In this document: positions 37,266 to 47,894 of the stretch, one piece after another | Layout: every line of letters starts with the position of its first letter | How positions within the stretch are numbered: position 1 is the stretch's first letter | Assembly: GCF_029633915.1 (NCBI RefSeq) | Contig: NZ_CP091092.1 | Location: 1,798,001-1,862,000 of the forward strand | DNA length: 64,000 bases | From: Methanomicrobium antiquum | Lineage (GTDB): Archaea > Halobacteriota > Methanomicrobia > Methanomicrobiales > Methanomicrobiaceae | Direction: 5' to 3' | Notes under the pieces: model-generated | What the model was told of the DNA's origin: nothing | The model's database searches: none | Seen by the model: only the letters and a program-made list of their open reading frames with translations | Program-made: the position numbers and the translations under genes

Positions 37266-37290
37266 TTAAAGGTGAATTAATCACCTTTAA
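37266..37290 (+). terminator. Hairpin after the ligase/ACT operon
   Basis: TTAAAGGTGA and TCACCTTTAA form a perfect 10-bp stem with a 5-nt loop, followed by TTTG. Confidence 0.6.
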
Positions 37291-37399
37291 TTTGCATCGG
37301 AATGACTTATTTAGGATAACTGATCTAACTTAGAATGAGTGATTTAAAAACTTTCAAATACCAACTTTTTTGATATAGCCGGTGAAATCTATTAAGGCT

Positions 37400-37471
37400 G
37401 GATCCATAGGGTAGAGGATATCCTTTTGGGCTTCGAACCCAAAGACGCGGGTTCAATTCCCGCTGGATCCG
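37400..37471 (+). tRNA. tRNA-Arg (TCG)
   Basis: The acceptor GGATCCA/TGGATCC is followed by discriminator G. The anticodon stem TTGGG/CCCAA encloses loop CTTCGAA, giving anticodon TCG. CCA is not encoded. Confidence 0.93.
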
Positions 37472-37517
37472 CTCAGTTTTAAAAGTTTTTTATAAGTTTA
37501 TTTTTCCAGACTGTTTC

Positions 37518-40500
37518 TCATTCGATTTTGATATATGATACCTCACTGTCACCAATTTTAAGACAACTATCAATCTCAGATATTGCATCTGCAGTATCAG
37601 GCGATTTGGCATGAACTCTTATACTATAAGTGCCGGGCGGCATATCCTTTACAACAAATACTGCAGACTGCTCTTTTTCTTCAACAGGACCAAAAACAGG
37701 ACTCATTGTTTCAAACAATATCCAGACATCGTCACCCTGTCTTAGATAATAGACATTTTGTTCTGCAGAATACTCTCCTGTGTAGTTAATATTCCATTTT
37801 AAGTCAAGTGCATCTGTAACAGTGGCCGTGTTTGTCGAGCGAAGATCTGATATAGAAAGGTCTTTGAAATCAATTCCGGTTGAAGTCTGGTTGTGAACTG
37901 CCGTAATAAATGTTTTTGGAAGAGACAGTTCGTCTGTTCCGTTGTTGAATTTAATTGTGGAGCCCGGACCAAAGATGTTTATGTTCCCGTCTTTTAATGC
38001 CCTGAGACGGAATGTGGTCTCCCAGGTTTCACCAAGCCTGACTGTTCCAACATCAAAGTCTAATGAACGGTTGGCACTCCACTCATCTCTATCATCAACA
38101 GTATACCTTGGGATAACAATCTCTGTCCTGTTCCACTTTGAGATTACAGTTGATCTGTCATTTGCATATACATATTCTAAAACAGGTTCGAACTGTGTGT
38201 TTGGAACGGTGATGTTGTTTAATTCAACATTTGTAAAATCAAGGTTCATCTGAGTGTTTACACCGGCTTCGGTCTTTAAATCGCCTGCAATCTCCCTGTA
38301 AACATCGTTGATGTTTGATGAATCCACATCATCAAAAAATTCACCCTCACTTTCTTCTGCCAAAAGTCTTAGTGTCCGGCGTCCTTCATATGACAGATCA
38401 TTTCCAAACGCTATGGAATAAATTTTAATATTCTTTGATTTTGCATATTTTGCAAGATTCTGATTATCATATGATAAATCCGAAAACCTATAATAATTCT
38501 TGGTCAAATCTCCAAAATCACTGGGATATGAGGTAAAACCACTTCCTCTTGCAAGAGGATCGCCGTAATAGTTGTAGTCACCGTCAGATAAAACTACAAC
38601 TGCCCTTACTGCATCCTCTTTTCCATTTTCAATCAGCTCTTTTAGTGCAAGATAAATGCCGCCCCGCATAGGAGTGCCCTGCATTGGAACAATGCCTGAA
38701 ATCGTATCATAAACATTACTGTAATCTGGAGTCAGACCAATATCCAGTGTCGCATAATCTGAATAATCTGTGCCGTTGTTTGGATAATTCTGACTGATGT
38801 ATGTTATATCCTCCTTTGAGATGTACCGGGAATATCCGTCATATCCTGCCCAGTAAAACATCCCGTAATTCCAGATATCTGACCAGCCTTTGTTTCCAAA
38901 AGTTGTAAGTCCTATTCTGTCACGCTTCTCGCTCATTGAGGATGTAAACTCTTTCATTGCATCCATTACAACGACCATTCTGTCAGGATAATCCTTTAGC
39001 ATACTTCCTGATCTGTCTGCAGATAAAACAACGTCAATCGGGTCAGGCTGAAGCGCCCACCCGTCTCCTATTAAACGGACAGTCACATCAACAGTGTCAT
39101 TTACAGAAACAGTTTCAGGAGTTACTTCAGACTCAACTGAAAGATATGGAAAGTTCTTCCATTCGAGAATAATATCTCTTTCAGTCGATACTCCCTCCAT
39201 ATTTTCCCAAACAGCCCTTACTGTGCAGTTTGCAGATGCCTGTAGTTCATATAAGGGATCATTTGTGTCATAGATAAAAGAACCCGGAATAAAGTCGATT
39301 ACTGCATATCCGTCCTCATTGGTTAGAGCAGATGGTTCTGAAAGAGAAGGAGAGGATGTTGAATAGGAAGGATATGACCCGTCTACTATTGAAAAGCTGA
39401 CAGTTTCGTTTGCAACAGGATTTCCTCTTTCATCAATTACTTTTGCACGGACTGCAGAGGTTCTGTCTGATGAAACATCATAGCTTGGCATAACTTCAGG
39501 GTTTGCAGTCAGTATCATGTCAACAGGCTCGGTGCTGTCAAACATGATTCTCTGCTCGACATACACAGATTCGTTGTCAACAGAATATGCAACAAGTGTT
39601 ATCACACTCTTCTGTGAGGTAGGGCCATATGAAATGCTTACCACACCATTGTCCATATTTGATGTTCTGTAGAAATCCGCATCATTTACATTTGAGCTTT
39701 CTATGTGAATGGTTCTGTTTCCGGCCGGATTTCCATATTGGTCAAAAAGATAATAATTTATGTAAAATTTGCTCTCTTCATCAGCAGGAAGATATGGTGT
39801 TTGTCCATTGTTCGGACTTACAGAAGCGATTATAGAAAAAGGCCATGCATTTCCAAGACCCATAATCGTTCTGTACTGAGGCTCTATTCCATTAGGCGGA
39901 TATAGTGAAATTTCATTGTTGCCGGGAACTTTTGATACACGAAGAAGAGCTGATGCGGCGCCTGATGAATTCACATACACTTTTGTGTAGTTTAAAGTGT
40001 AGTCTGCACCGTCAAAGAACAAAGCGTCTTGAGGACTGCTGTACATTTCGATGAATTCAGGCGATATTGAATCTTCTTCTTCATATCTGCTGTCAATTAA
40101 GTTGCCATATCTGTCAGCCATAATGACAGTCACAGGGGTATTCTCATTAACTGTGACTTCGTTTAAATAATTGACACTTAAAATTTCATGCGGCACTGTA
40201 TGATCGATTTTTTGGTTTATGTTTTTGGTGATTGTTCCTGTATTTCCTTCACTATCATTATAGCTGACAATAGCCTCTATATTTGCAGTACCACTTACAG
40301 TTGAACTAAAATATGTAATAAATGGTGATGAAGATACGGTTTTTTGAGATACATCACCAAATTTTTCTGACTCAGTGCACCTGAATTCAACATTTGTTAT
40401 TGTACATGATGAATTAAGAAGAGAGACAGAAATAGTTGCAGATCCACCTCCGGCAGAAATCCAGTCACTGTCAGATTCTATCACAATTTCTGTTTCTTCA

Positions 40501-40574
40501 AGTGCACAGGCAAAACCTGTAAGAAGAAATGCTGATATTATCAGAAACGAAAACAAAATTATTTTTTTATCCAT
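37518..40574 (-). CDS. Large secreted vWA-domain surface protein
   Basis: 1018 aa. Signal peptide ends near GFACALEE. Residues about 30-500 contain several immunoglobulin-like (Big_1/invasin-type) domains, recognisable by VTVIMADRYGNLID, FYLFDQYGNPAGN-like and AKVIDERGNPVANETV strands. A von Willebrand A domain follows with MIDAS residues D520-x-S-x-S (DRSGS) and later VVVLSDGDYN. A C-terminal beta domain ends without a membrane anchor. It probably binds ligands or other surface proteins through Mg2+. First of three surface-protein genes in a row. Confidence 0.85.
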   Translation of the reverse strand: MDKKIILFSFLIISAFLLTGFACALEETEIVIESDSDWISAGGGSATISVSLLNSSCTITNVEFRCTESEKFGDVSQKTVSSSPFITYFSSTVSGTANIEAIVSYNDSEGNTGTITKNINQKIDHTVPHEILSVNYLNEVTVNENTPVTVIMADRYGNLIDSRYEEEDSISPEFIEMYSSPQDALFFDGADYTLNYTKVYVNSSGAASALLRVSKVPGNNEISLYPPNGIEPQYRTIMGLGNAWPFSIIASVSPNNGQTPYLPADEESKFYINYYLFDQYGNPAGNRTIHIESSNVNDADFYRTSNMDNGVVSISYGPTSQKSVITLVAYSVDNESVYVEQRIMFDSTEPVDMILTANPEVMPSYDVSSDRTSAVRAKVIDERGNPVANETVSFSIVDGSYPSYSTSSPSLSEPSALTNEDGYAVIDFIPGSFIYDTNDPLYELQASANCTVRAVWENMEGVSTERDIILEWKNFPYLSVESEVTPETVSVNDTVDVTVRLIGDGWALQPDPIDVVLSADRSGSMLKDYPDRMVVVMDAMKEFTSSMSEKRDRIGLTTFGNKGWSDIWNYGMFYWAGYDGYSRYISKEDITYISQNYPNNGTDYSDYATLDIGLTPDYSNVYDTISGIVPMQGTPMRGGIYLALKELIENGKEDAVRAVVVLSDGDYNYYGDPLARGSGFTSYPSDFGDLTKNYYRFSDLSYDNQNLAKYAKSKNIKIYSIAFGNDLSYEGRRTLRLLAEESEGEFFDDVDSSNINDVYREIAGDLKTEAGVNTQMNLDFTNVELNNITVPNTQFEPVLEYVYANDRSTVISKWNRTEIVIPRYTVDDRDEWSANRSLDFDVGTVRLGETWETTFRLRALKDGNINIFGPGSTIKFNNGTDELSLPKTFITAVHNQTSTGIDFKDLSISDLRSTNTATVTDALDLKWNINYTGEYSAEQNVYYLRQGDDVWILFETMSPVFGPVEEKEQSAVFVVKDMPPGTYSIRVHAKSPDTADAISEIDSCLKIGDSEVSYIKIE

Positions 40575-40954
40575 TTTAAATCACCAAAAACAATGAAGAT
40601 TATTACGTAAATTTAAGCACAAATTTAAACACGTTATTTACCAGGTAATTTTGCATATAATCGTAACATAAATTTAAACCTTAAATTAATACGACATTGG
40701 GGCAGATCAGAATTTTTACACTAAATTCTACTATGCCGGATTATAATATACTAAATTCTGCCTGTACATTCTATATATAGATTGATAATCAAAAAAATAC
40801 AGGAAATAATATTTCAATTTTTTAAATTTTTTTCATGAAACAATTGTTTTGCACATTATTATCTTAAAAATTGCAAACTCAATATAACTCAGTAAAAATA
40901 AAGTTTAAGCTGAAAATATGATGTATAAATTAAAAATTAAGTTTTTAACCGGAG
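40575..40954. other. AT-rich upstream region of the vWA gene
   Basis: No gene found. A TTTCATGAAACAATTG element near 40840 belongs to the palindromic repeat family. Confidence 0.45.
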
Positions 40955-42373
40955 TTATAGTCCGCCGCCATCATAACGTCTCGGAGGACGCTTCTGATTT
41001 CTGCCTCTTGTTCCACCATTTCTGAACTTTAAATTGTATACAACAAATCCTAAGATCAAAATCGCAACAGCAATTATTCCTATAAGCAGGAAGTCAAATT
41101 TCTTTTCAAGGACAAAGGTTAGTGTCATCTCAGTGCTTCCAAGAGGAACCTGTCTTGTGTCACTGAACTCGTTGTATCCTTCAGCTGTAACATAGAAATT
41201 GTAATCGGCGTTTCCGATAAGTTCGGTTGTTATCATTCCTGTATTGTCAGTAATTCCAAGGCTGTTTCCATTCGCTGAAACTATAGCGCCTGACACTAAT
41301 TTGTTATCCTTGTCCTGGACAATAATTTTCACTGCTGATTTTGAATAATCAAGTGTTACTATTATGTCATCAAGACTTCCGTCAATGTTTTCAGTTATTA
41401 AATAATCATTATATCCGGTCTTTTTAACAAGAAATTCATGGTTTCCTGAAGATATTTTAGTAACTCCGCTTCTTCCGTATGCATCAGAGACTCCATAGAG
41501 ATTTTGATCTATGTAGATTTCAGCGTCAGATATGGGGCGTTTTTCATCGTCATATACAGAAACCGTGACTGGATAGAGATTTTTGGAAAGTGTTACAGTG
41601 TATAGAATTTCATCGTTTGAGAAGAAGTGCTCCTCTTCGAATGATGCGTATTGACTTCTTTTTACTTCAACATTGTAGGTTTTTTCATGCTCGATATTTA
41701 AAGTGACTTTGCCTGACGAGCCTGTCTCTCCGGCAAGCTTTCCGTCAATATATATCTCTGCATCGGCAAGAGGTGTGTTCGCAGTATCTGATTCGCCGTC
41801 AAAAATCTGGAATATTACAAGATCGTTTCTCTGAAGAAGATAATCAACAGTTTTGGATTCATCATTTATCTCAACGTTTTTCGTGAGTGTTTCATAACTG
41901 TTGAGCTTAACAGTAATTATATATGAAGAATCAAGGGATACTTTGAAATCAACAGTCCCGTAGTTATCTGTTGATCGTGTCTCATCAATATTGTCACCTG
42001 TTATTGTTACAAGTGCGTCATCCAAAGGTTCAAGTGATTCAGAATCCAGGATATTTATTGTGAGTGTTCCCACTTCAGGCGTCATTTCAGCATCAAGAGA
42101 GGTTTTTCCACTTGAAACCTGTGTGCTCCAGTACTCATAACCAGTCTTTTTTATACCAATTCTGTAGCTTGAGGAAAAACTATGTGTGTATTCAAAATAA
42201 CCGTTGGTGTTTGTAGTTCCAACGTAACTTCCGGCGATGTAAATTGATGCACCGGAAACAGGCAGATTATCAGTTTCGTCAGTTACAGTTATAGAAATGG
42301 TTGTGGTTGCCTGAACAGTACAGCATATCGCTCCCATAAACAACAGGAGTGTCAGAAAGCAACGAATATTCAT
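40955..42373 (-). CDS. Secreted carboxypeptidase-regulatory/PEGA repeat protein with C-terminal anchor
   Basis: 472 aa. Signal peptide, then five or more repeats of about 75 residues with the pattern (V/I)xDxxxxxPxxxAxIYIxGxxxGxTxxxG, for example PVSGASIYIAGSYVGTTNTN and PISDAEIYIDQNLYGVSD. Such beta domains build stalks. One membrane helix near residue 435 (FLLIGIIAVAILILGFVVYN) is followed by a basic cytoplasmic tail KRPPRRYDGGGL, so the protein is a type I membrane stalk rather than a soluble enzyme. Confidence 0.85.
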   Translation of the reverse strand: MNIRCFLTLLLFMGAICCTVQATTTISITVTDETDNLPVSGASIYIAGSYVGTTNTNGYFEYTHSFSSSYRIGIKKTGYEYWSTQVSSGKTSLDAEMTPEVGTLTINILDSESLEPLDDALVTITGDNIDETRSTDNYGTVDFKVSLDSSYIITVKLNSYETLTKNVEINDESKTVDYLLQRNDLVIFQIFDGESDTANTPLADAEIYIDGKLAGETGSSGKVTLNIEHEKTYNVEVKRSQYASFEEEHFFSNDEILYTVTLSKNLYPVTVSVYDDEKRPISDAEIYIDQNLYGVSDAYGRSGVTKISSGNHEFLVKKTGYNDYLITENIDGSLDDIIVTLDYSKSAVKIIVQDKDNKLVSGAIVSANGNSLGITDNTGMITTELIGNADYNFYVTAEGYNEFSDTRQVPLGSTEMTLTFVLEKKFDFLLIGIIAVAILILGFVVYNLKFRNGGTRGRNQKRPPRRYDGGGL

Positions 42374-42849
42374 GAATTTACTTTAATTTTCATTGTTTTT
42401 ATATTATGCGGATAGTATTGGATAAAAGCACAGATGGACAGCTTTGTAATTCAATCGGATTTTAGGTTTTTGTAATAGTTTACCATGAAAACGTCCATGA
42501 AATTATATTTCATGTAAAACCAAATCTGATTTTCATGAAACACTGCATGAAAAATTTGTTTAATGAATTTTTTTTAATCATTTTTAACTGAATGCTAAAA
42601 AATTGCTATAAATTTATGAAATATCTGTTCTGAAAATCACGTTGTGATTAATATTGTAGTCAATATTTTAAAAAACCTTAATTGTTAAAAAACTTAATCA
42701 TTCATTTTTGCGATGAAAAACGCCCATAATGTGGGTCTTACACCATAACATAAATAATCAATTTGTGATTTACATTAAACTTTTGCATGAAACATTTGTT
42801 TCATAAGTGTTTTTTAAAATTTCAAAAAAAAAGTTTTGATTTTAAGATT
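42374..42849. other. Intergenic region rich in palindromic AT repeats
   Basis: Holds repeat copy 2 (42479-42575) and a shorter related element near 42787-42825 (TGCATGAAACATTTGTTTCA). No coding sequence seen. Confidence 0.5.
42479..42575. repeat. CATGAAA/TTTCATG palindromic repeat, copy 2
   Basis: Shares the ACCATGAAA, GATTTTCATGAAAC and TGCATGAAAA blocks of the copies at 29388 and 53156, with a 30-bp insertion that itself repeats CATGAAATTATATTTCATG. Confidence 0.6.
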
Positions 42850-45366
42850 TTAGTCCTTTCTCATTACAAGTGCTGCGACTGCGCCGAGGCCTGCAAGTGC
42901 AACAAGTACTCCAAATCCTGGTGATGCTGTTGGCTCAGGTGTTGGTGTTGTTGGTACTGTTGTAGGTCCTGTTGTTGGTGCAGTTGTAGGCTTGTCTGTA
43001 GGTGCAGTTGTTGGTGCACTCTTGAGGACATTGAATGTTGTTGTTGCAGTTACATCTGCTTCAATTGCTTCGACGTTTACAATGTACTCGTCTGCCTTGA
43101 AGGTTGATGCATCTACGTCAAGTGCCCATTCGTTGTATGAGTCGCCTTCTGTTACCTTAACAGTGCTTGAGACACCGGAGAATTCTCCACTCTGTGTCTT
43201 CTCTGTTGGCTGGAAGGATGAAGATGTTACTTCTACAATCAGGTCATCGTCGATTGCGAGGTTTGTTGTACCTGTAATCTTGAACTGGTCACCGATGTAG
43301 TGGTCACCAATTGAGTTGATCCTGATCCATGGCTCTTCAATTAAGAATGTGAGCTTGGTGTATGTATCATCAATGTCCGGGGAGTTAATTGCATTAATAA
43401 GTGCTGTTGCAGCATCTGATCCCTGCAGTTTACCGCTTCCCCAGATTACGAACTGGTTGTTTATCTTATCTGAGTTCTTTGCCTTACCCTCTACATAGGT
43501 GTATGATGCACTTGTAGCGTTTACGTAGACATCAAAGTCACCATTGTACATCGGGTGCTGGACAACAACGAAGTACTGTCCGGATGCCATATCAGCTGTA
43601 GCTCCTGATGCAATCTCTTCTTCGAAGGATCCGTCATCATTAACTGTTGTTGTTACAGCAGCACACTTTGTAAGATCTGTGTTTTCACCATTCCAGTAGT
43701 TCTTTCCAAGAATCCAGATTGCCACACCCTTTGTTGGGTTGCCTTCTGCTGTTCCGCGGATGTAGAACTTGTCACCTTTTGCAACTGTTGATGCTGAAAC
43801 TGTTGCTGTTACGAACGGTTTCTTGACAACAATTGAAACTGTGTCATACTTTCTGCCTGAAAGGTTGCTCTTTATAACATTCTCTGCAACAGCGTAGATT
43901 GTGTATGTACCTGCATCTACACCAATTGCTGATGTATCCCACTTGTACTCCCATGTATCATCAGTCTTTACTGATTCTGAGAGATAATCTGTACCTGCTG
44001 TTCCAAATGGATTTACTGTATGTGCAGGCTCAGTTATCATTCCACCGCTTGTCGGAAGGTTTGGACCTGTGATAAAGAGATATACATCATCGGAGTCGGT
44101 GTTTGTACCTGAGAGGACAACTTCCTCACCAAGATAGTATGAACCGTCACCGGATGCTGTAACTGTAACAGCTCCCTTCTCTACTTTTACCTTAACGGTA
44201 TCATAAAGCTGTAAGTTGCTAAGATCGTGCTTCTGTGCACGGATAGTGTATGTAGAATCACTTGTGTCAGAGTCAGTTGTGAAACCTACTGTGATTGTAC
44301 CAGATGCACTTGTTTTTACCATTGCATATCTGTCAGCACCGTAAGTATCTGCTATTACTGTGGTACCACTCTTGTATGCAAAAGCTGCAGCAGATGCATC
44401 ATTAATAGTTACATCATCCTGACCAACAGTGATTGTTGGGGGTACGTTTGAAGAACCATTTGTTCCGGAGATCCACAGAGCATAGTCTGTCTTTGGAGCA
44501 GCATCAACAGTTATTGCAAATCCATTTCCACGAACAACAGTTTCCTTATCTGCTGTAATTGAAACAGTTTCCTTGTCAACTGTAATGGTTGCAGTGTTTG
44601 ATACTGTCTTTCCAGTAACTGATCCAAGGTTGTCCTTCATAGCGTTAAGGTTGGACTCAGCCCAGATCTTGTATTCTCCAGCTGAATATCTGGTAGAATC
44701 TAAATACCATGTGGATATTGTTGAGCTGGCGCCGGATACATTGTTGACATACCAGGTCTGAACATTTGGCTGCAGAGCAGAAATTGAGTTCAGGACTGTA
44801 CCGTTCCATAACTTGTTAAGAGTTGCTCCATCAGGGTTTTCTACGTAGAGATTAAGACCAGTTGAATTGTCATACTTATCATCACGTGCAAACATCTTGT
44901 AGAAGTTAGAATCAATTCTGAGTACTACATTGCCTTTTGAAATAACTTTCTTACCGTCAAGTGATGTTCCGGTTGTTGACCAGGCAGTTACACCAAGGCT
45001 TGGCTGTTCAACTACAAATGCTAATACAGCTGTACCAGTAATAGGACCAGTTCCGGTATTTTGATACCAGGATCCTGTTGCACCGCTGAAATCAGACGGG
45101 TCAACAAAGAAATTGCGCATAAGACCTGCAGTCATATTAATGCTCTTTGTTGGTGCATCAGTGAATGCTGTACCTGGTGCCCAGTATGATATATATGGCT
45201 GGGAATTAACCGCAGTCTCAATATTCAGACCGGATTCTCCTATAAAGACTGTTTCTCCTGCGCTAATATTCTTTGAATATGCATCGGCAGCCATTGCCGG
45301 TGCTACTGCAAAGAGTGCAAGCACTAAGAGAGATAACAGTGCTATTCCGAATTTTTTACTTGTCAT
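42850..45366 (-). CDS. S-layer protein with PGF-type C-terminal anchor
   Basis: 838 aa. Signal peptide cut near PAMA-ADAYSK. It has the modular beta-rich pattern of Methanomicrobiales S-layer proteins, with repeated AVTVTASGDGSYYLGEEVVL-like and VTATVSASTVAKGDKFYIRG sections about 130 residues apart. The end has a Thr/Pro-rich stalk (APTDKPTTAPTTGPTT), then SPGFGVLVALAGLGAVAAL and MRKD, which is the PGF-CTERM signal for an archaeosortase. A strong AAGGAGG site lies about 7 nt before the ATG. Probably the major cell-wall protein. Confidence 0.9.
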   Translation of the reverse strand: MTSKKFGIALLSLLVLALFAVAPAMAADAYSKNISAGETVFIGESGLNIETAVNSQPYISYWAPGTAFTDAPTKSINMTAGLMRNFFVDPSDFSGATGSWYQNTGTGPITGTAVLAFVVEQPSLGVTAWSTTGTSLDGKKVISKGNVVLRIDSNFYKMFARDDKYDNSTGLNLYVENPDGATLNKLWNGTVLNSISALQPNVQTWYVNNVSGASSTISTWYLDSTRYSAGEYKIWAESNLNAMKDNLGSVTGKTVSNTATITVDKETVSITADKETVVRGNGFAITVDAAPKTDYALWISGTNGSSNVPPTITVGQDDVTINDASAAAFAYKSGTTVIADTYGADRYAMVKTSASGTITVGFTTDSDTSDSTYTIRAQKHDLSNLQLYDTVKVKVEKGAVTVTASGDGSYYLGEEVVLSGTNTDSDDVYLFITGPNLPTSGGMITEPAHTVNPFGTAGTDYLSESVKTDDTWEYKWDTSAIGVDAGTYTIYAVAENVIKSNLSGRKYDTVSIVVKKPFVTATVSASTVAKGDKFYIRGTAEGNPTKGVAIWILGKNYWNGENTDLTKCAAVTTTVNDDGSFEEEIASGATADMASGQYFVVVQHPMYNGDFDVYVNATSASYTYVEGKAKNSDKINNQFVIWGSGKLQGSDAATALINAINSPDIDDTYTKLTFLIEEPWIRINSIGDHYIGDQFKITGTTNLAIDDDLIVEVTSSSFQPTEKTQSGEFSGVSSTVKVTEGDSYNEWALDVDASTFKADEYIVNVEAIEADVTATTTFNVLKSAPTTAPTDKPTTAPTTGPTTVPTTPTPEPTASPGFGVLVALAGLGAVAALVMRKD

Positions 45367-46511
45367 TTAAACCTCCTTAACATACGATTTAAGGATCAGG
45401 CAATCAATCTTGATCGACATTTGTCGAAAAAGGATTCACCTTGCCCCATACTCCGAACGACGGAATATAGAGGAATATTTGTAGAACACCTAATATATCC
45501 TTTGTGGTTGAAAGAACGCAAAGGGAATTATAAAGAGACAACAATCCAGAGCTATTTTGTCCGGCATTAGGTCATGTGTGATTGCATAACTATAAAGACA
45601 CGACGAATATAATACAAATTGTCTGTTTTTGTTTTGAAATTAAGATCGACAATTACCTAAATTAACATTTAATTTCTGATTTTAAAAGATCTGTTCTTTT
45701 TAAAAATATGCGCTTTTTTTTGTTTTTCAAAACCACCAATTCAAAAACAAAACATAATAGGTTTTAATCATTAAATCAAGGCAGTTTTACCTGCAGAAAC
45801 TCAATTTTTGAGGATTATGATTTGCTACCAAAGTCAATTAGAAATCACCTGGCAATTGCTATGAAAACGTTCATTAAATTATCATACCATGTAAACCTGC
45901 AGGATGGATGCATTTTTTATCACACAAAAATCCTGATAAGTTTATCCGGAACCTTAACTTTCATTGCAAACGCACATGAAATTATATTTTATGCTAACTG
46001 TTTCATGTAAGTTACGAAGTAACTTTCATGTCAATTACAAACTTTTCTATTGTTACTGACTCTATTGATACTGATTTTGACTCTATTTTTTGACTCTATT
46101 GATACTGATTTTGACTCTATTTTTTGACTCTATTGATACTGACTTTGAATCTATTTTTTGACTCCATTGATACTGATTTTGACTCTATTGATACTGACTT
46201 TCCTGTTAAATTGCCAAAATCGGCTACAAAAATTTCAATTAACACTTTTTCTGTCAAAATTAACTCTTTTAACCCAAGATGTAACTACCACATCCAACTA
46301 TCACTTCCTTTTTTGTCCCTGAAGGCATCAGAAAAGGAGTCAGGAGAAAGATCCATTTCGTCACTTTAATTAATCTGTACGCACAATTATGTATAGCATC
46401 TTACAATTAGAAGAATAAAATTTACTAACTGGAAAAGATGTGCTAATAAAAAATGGCTAAGTAAAAGCTCAAAAACATTTAAATCAACAAAAAAGAAGAG
46501 AACAAACCTTA
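45367..46511. other. Long intergenic region upstream of the S-layer gene
   Basis: 1.1 kb without a convincing gene. Contains the S-layer promoter and leader (to about 45550), a block of CATGAAA-type palindromes near 45850-46030, and a 34-bp tandem repeat at 46057-46192. Confidence 0.5.
46057..46192. repeat. 34-bp tandem repeat, four units
   Basis: Unit begins TGACTCTATTGATACTGATT at 46057, 46091, 46125 and 46159, with a few substitutions. One frame reads FDSIDTDF repeatedly, but it has no start signal; treated as simple repeat. Confidence 0.8.
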
Positions 46512-46584
46512 AGTCCGGTAGTGTAGCGGTCAATCATGTGAGACTCTGGATCTTGCGACAGCAGTTCGAATCTGCTCCGGACTA
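46512..46584 (+). tRNA. tRNA-Gln (CTG)
   Basis: The acceptor AGTCCGG pairs with CCGGACT, with discriminator A. The anticodon loop CTCTGGA gives anticodon CTG. The first base A is typical for archaeal tRNA-Gln. Confidence 0.92.
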
Positions 46585-46718
46585 TTCTTTTTATTCTATT
46601 AAAACACTTTAATGAAATCTAATTATGAAATCTAATTTCATGAACGTTTTTAATCAAGTTTTATGCAATAATTAATCAAATCTGATTCGTTGATTTTCAT
46701 CAATTTTAATACAAAAAT

Positions 46719-47101
46719 GACTCTTCGCCATATTTCTGATCACCCTAATTTGGAATTGATTTGTCGCGATGTACACAATATCCCCGGGAACCGGAGGGGC
46801 TTAGCCCCCCTCCGGTGACCTATCGTAAGCGGGGTGGGTTTAAGGGAGGGGCCTGTCCCCTCCCTTGCTAATAATCGATTAGCTTTGATTGTCTTCCAGT
46901 CAAGGCCAGTAACCTAAGAAACTGATGAAATATTCCATATCAATAATCTTAAAGCCCACAAATGAGAACATAGATGTAATTGCAGAAATGCATTCCCTCC
47001 ATTTGTAATGTTTATTGGACATATCATCATATTTGGAGGTTATTCTCTAAGTTGTTTCTTTTTTTGGATAGTCCTAACTTTCAGAAAAATGGAGAAGAAC
47101 C
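46719..47101. repeat. 383-bp hairpin repeat, copy 1
   Basis: Almost identical to 47895-48278 in the same orientation. It contains two strong hairpins: CCGGAGGGG/CCCCTCCGG at 46791-46815 and AAGGGAGGGG/CCCCTCCCTT at 46842-46866, separated by a 26-nt linker. The right 170 bp is shared with 19471-19640. No protein fits all copies. Confidence 0.9.
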
Positions 47102-47139
47102 ACAAAAATTACATGAAATTATCATTTCATGCACCAGTT

Positions 47140-47844
47140 TCATGCAAGAAAAGCCGCTATAATTCCGGCAAGAAACACACCGTCAAATGTACCTGCACCT
47201 CCAATAGATGCAACAGAAGTGTTAAGCTCCCCCATTTTCTTAAGGTTTAAAATATCTGCACCAATAAGTGTTCCAATTGTTCCACTAATATATGCAATAA
47301 CAGGTGCCGCAAGAGAAATTCCCCCTGACAGCAAAAGCCCGCATAAAAGTGCACAAAGCGGCGGAATAAAAATAGGCGTTGCAATACCAACGCCGGCAAC
47401 AGGCTTTGCAGTCAGTTTTGTGACCGCTGATACAATTATTATCCCTATAAAAACCGAAATTATAATATTTTCCCATTCAGAGATTGAAAAAGCCTGAAAC
47501 AAAAGGTATCCGGATACAATCACAGGGATTATACACCCTCCGACATTTAAGGCAATTGTTGTATCAGTCGAAAACTCAGGTGCACGATAAAGCCTGTCAG
47601 TCAAATATCCGTGAGGAACGCGGACAAACTGGGGATTACTTTTTATTCTGGTTACAGGCAGATTTATGAAACTTCCAATAATCATTGCAAATACCAGAAA
47701 AATTATCTGCCAAAGACCAAATCCAAGTTTGTAAAGCGCACCTCCGATAATTCCGAGAAACATAAAAGGAATCAGAAGAATTAAAAACAATATCAAAAAT
47801 ATCAGAAGAAAAACTGAAAGAGGATTGAAAAAATATCGTGCCAT
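47140..47844 (-). CDS. DUF1614 family membrane protein
   Basis: 234 aa with about seven membrane segments. Recognised from GSFINLPVTRI, LNVGGCIIPVIVSGYLL, and the C-terminal LNTSVASIGGAGTFDGVFLAGIIAAFLA, which are typical of DUF1614. Function unknown. The gene lies between two direct copies of the 383-bp repeat, so recombination between them would delete it. Confidence 0.85.
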   Translation of the reverse strand: MARYFFNPLSVFLLIFLILFLILLIPFMFLGIIGGALYKLGFGLWQIIFLVFAMIIGSFINLPVTRIKSNPQFVRVPHGYLTDRLYRAPEFSTDTTIALNVGGCIIPVIVSGYLLFQAFSISEWENIIISVFIGIIIVSAVTKLTAKPVAGVGIATPIFIPPLCALLCGLLLSGGISLAAPVIAYISGTIGTLIGADILNLKKMGELNTSVASIGGAGTFDGVFLAGIIAAFLA

Positions 47845-47894
47845 TAAATTAATTTCTGATTTTATCTGACATTAATGATTACGCTAAAAATTAA

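Noticed and set aside
37266-37290. Riboswitch upstream of tRNA-Arg
   Set aside because: A single perfect 10-bp hairpin after the ACT gene is better explained as a terminator.
46057-46369. Protein with FDSIDTDF repeats upstream of tRNA-Gln
   Set aside because: The repeat is a simple 34-bp tandem array; the frame has no start signal and shifts through the units.
46980-47162. Plus-strand frames beginning MQKCIPSICNVYW in the 383-bp repeats (also 48157 and 19519)
   Set aside because: Present in all three repeat copies but with unrelated ends after the repeat boundary and no ribosome-binding site; they follow from the repeat itself.
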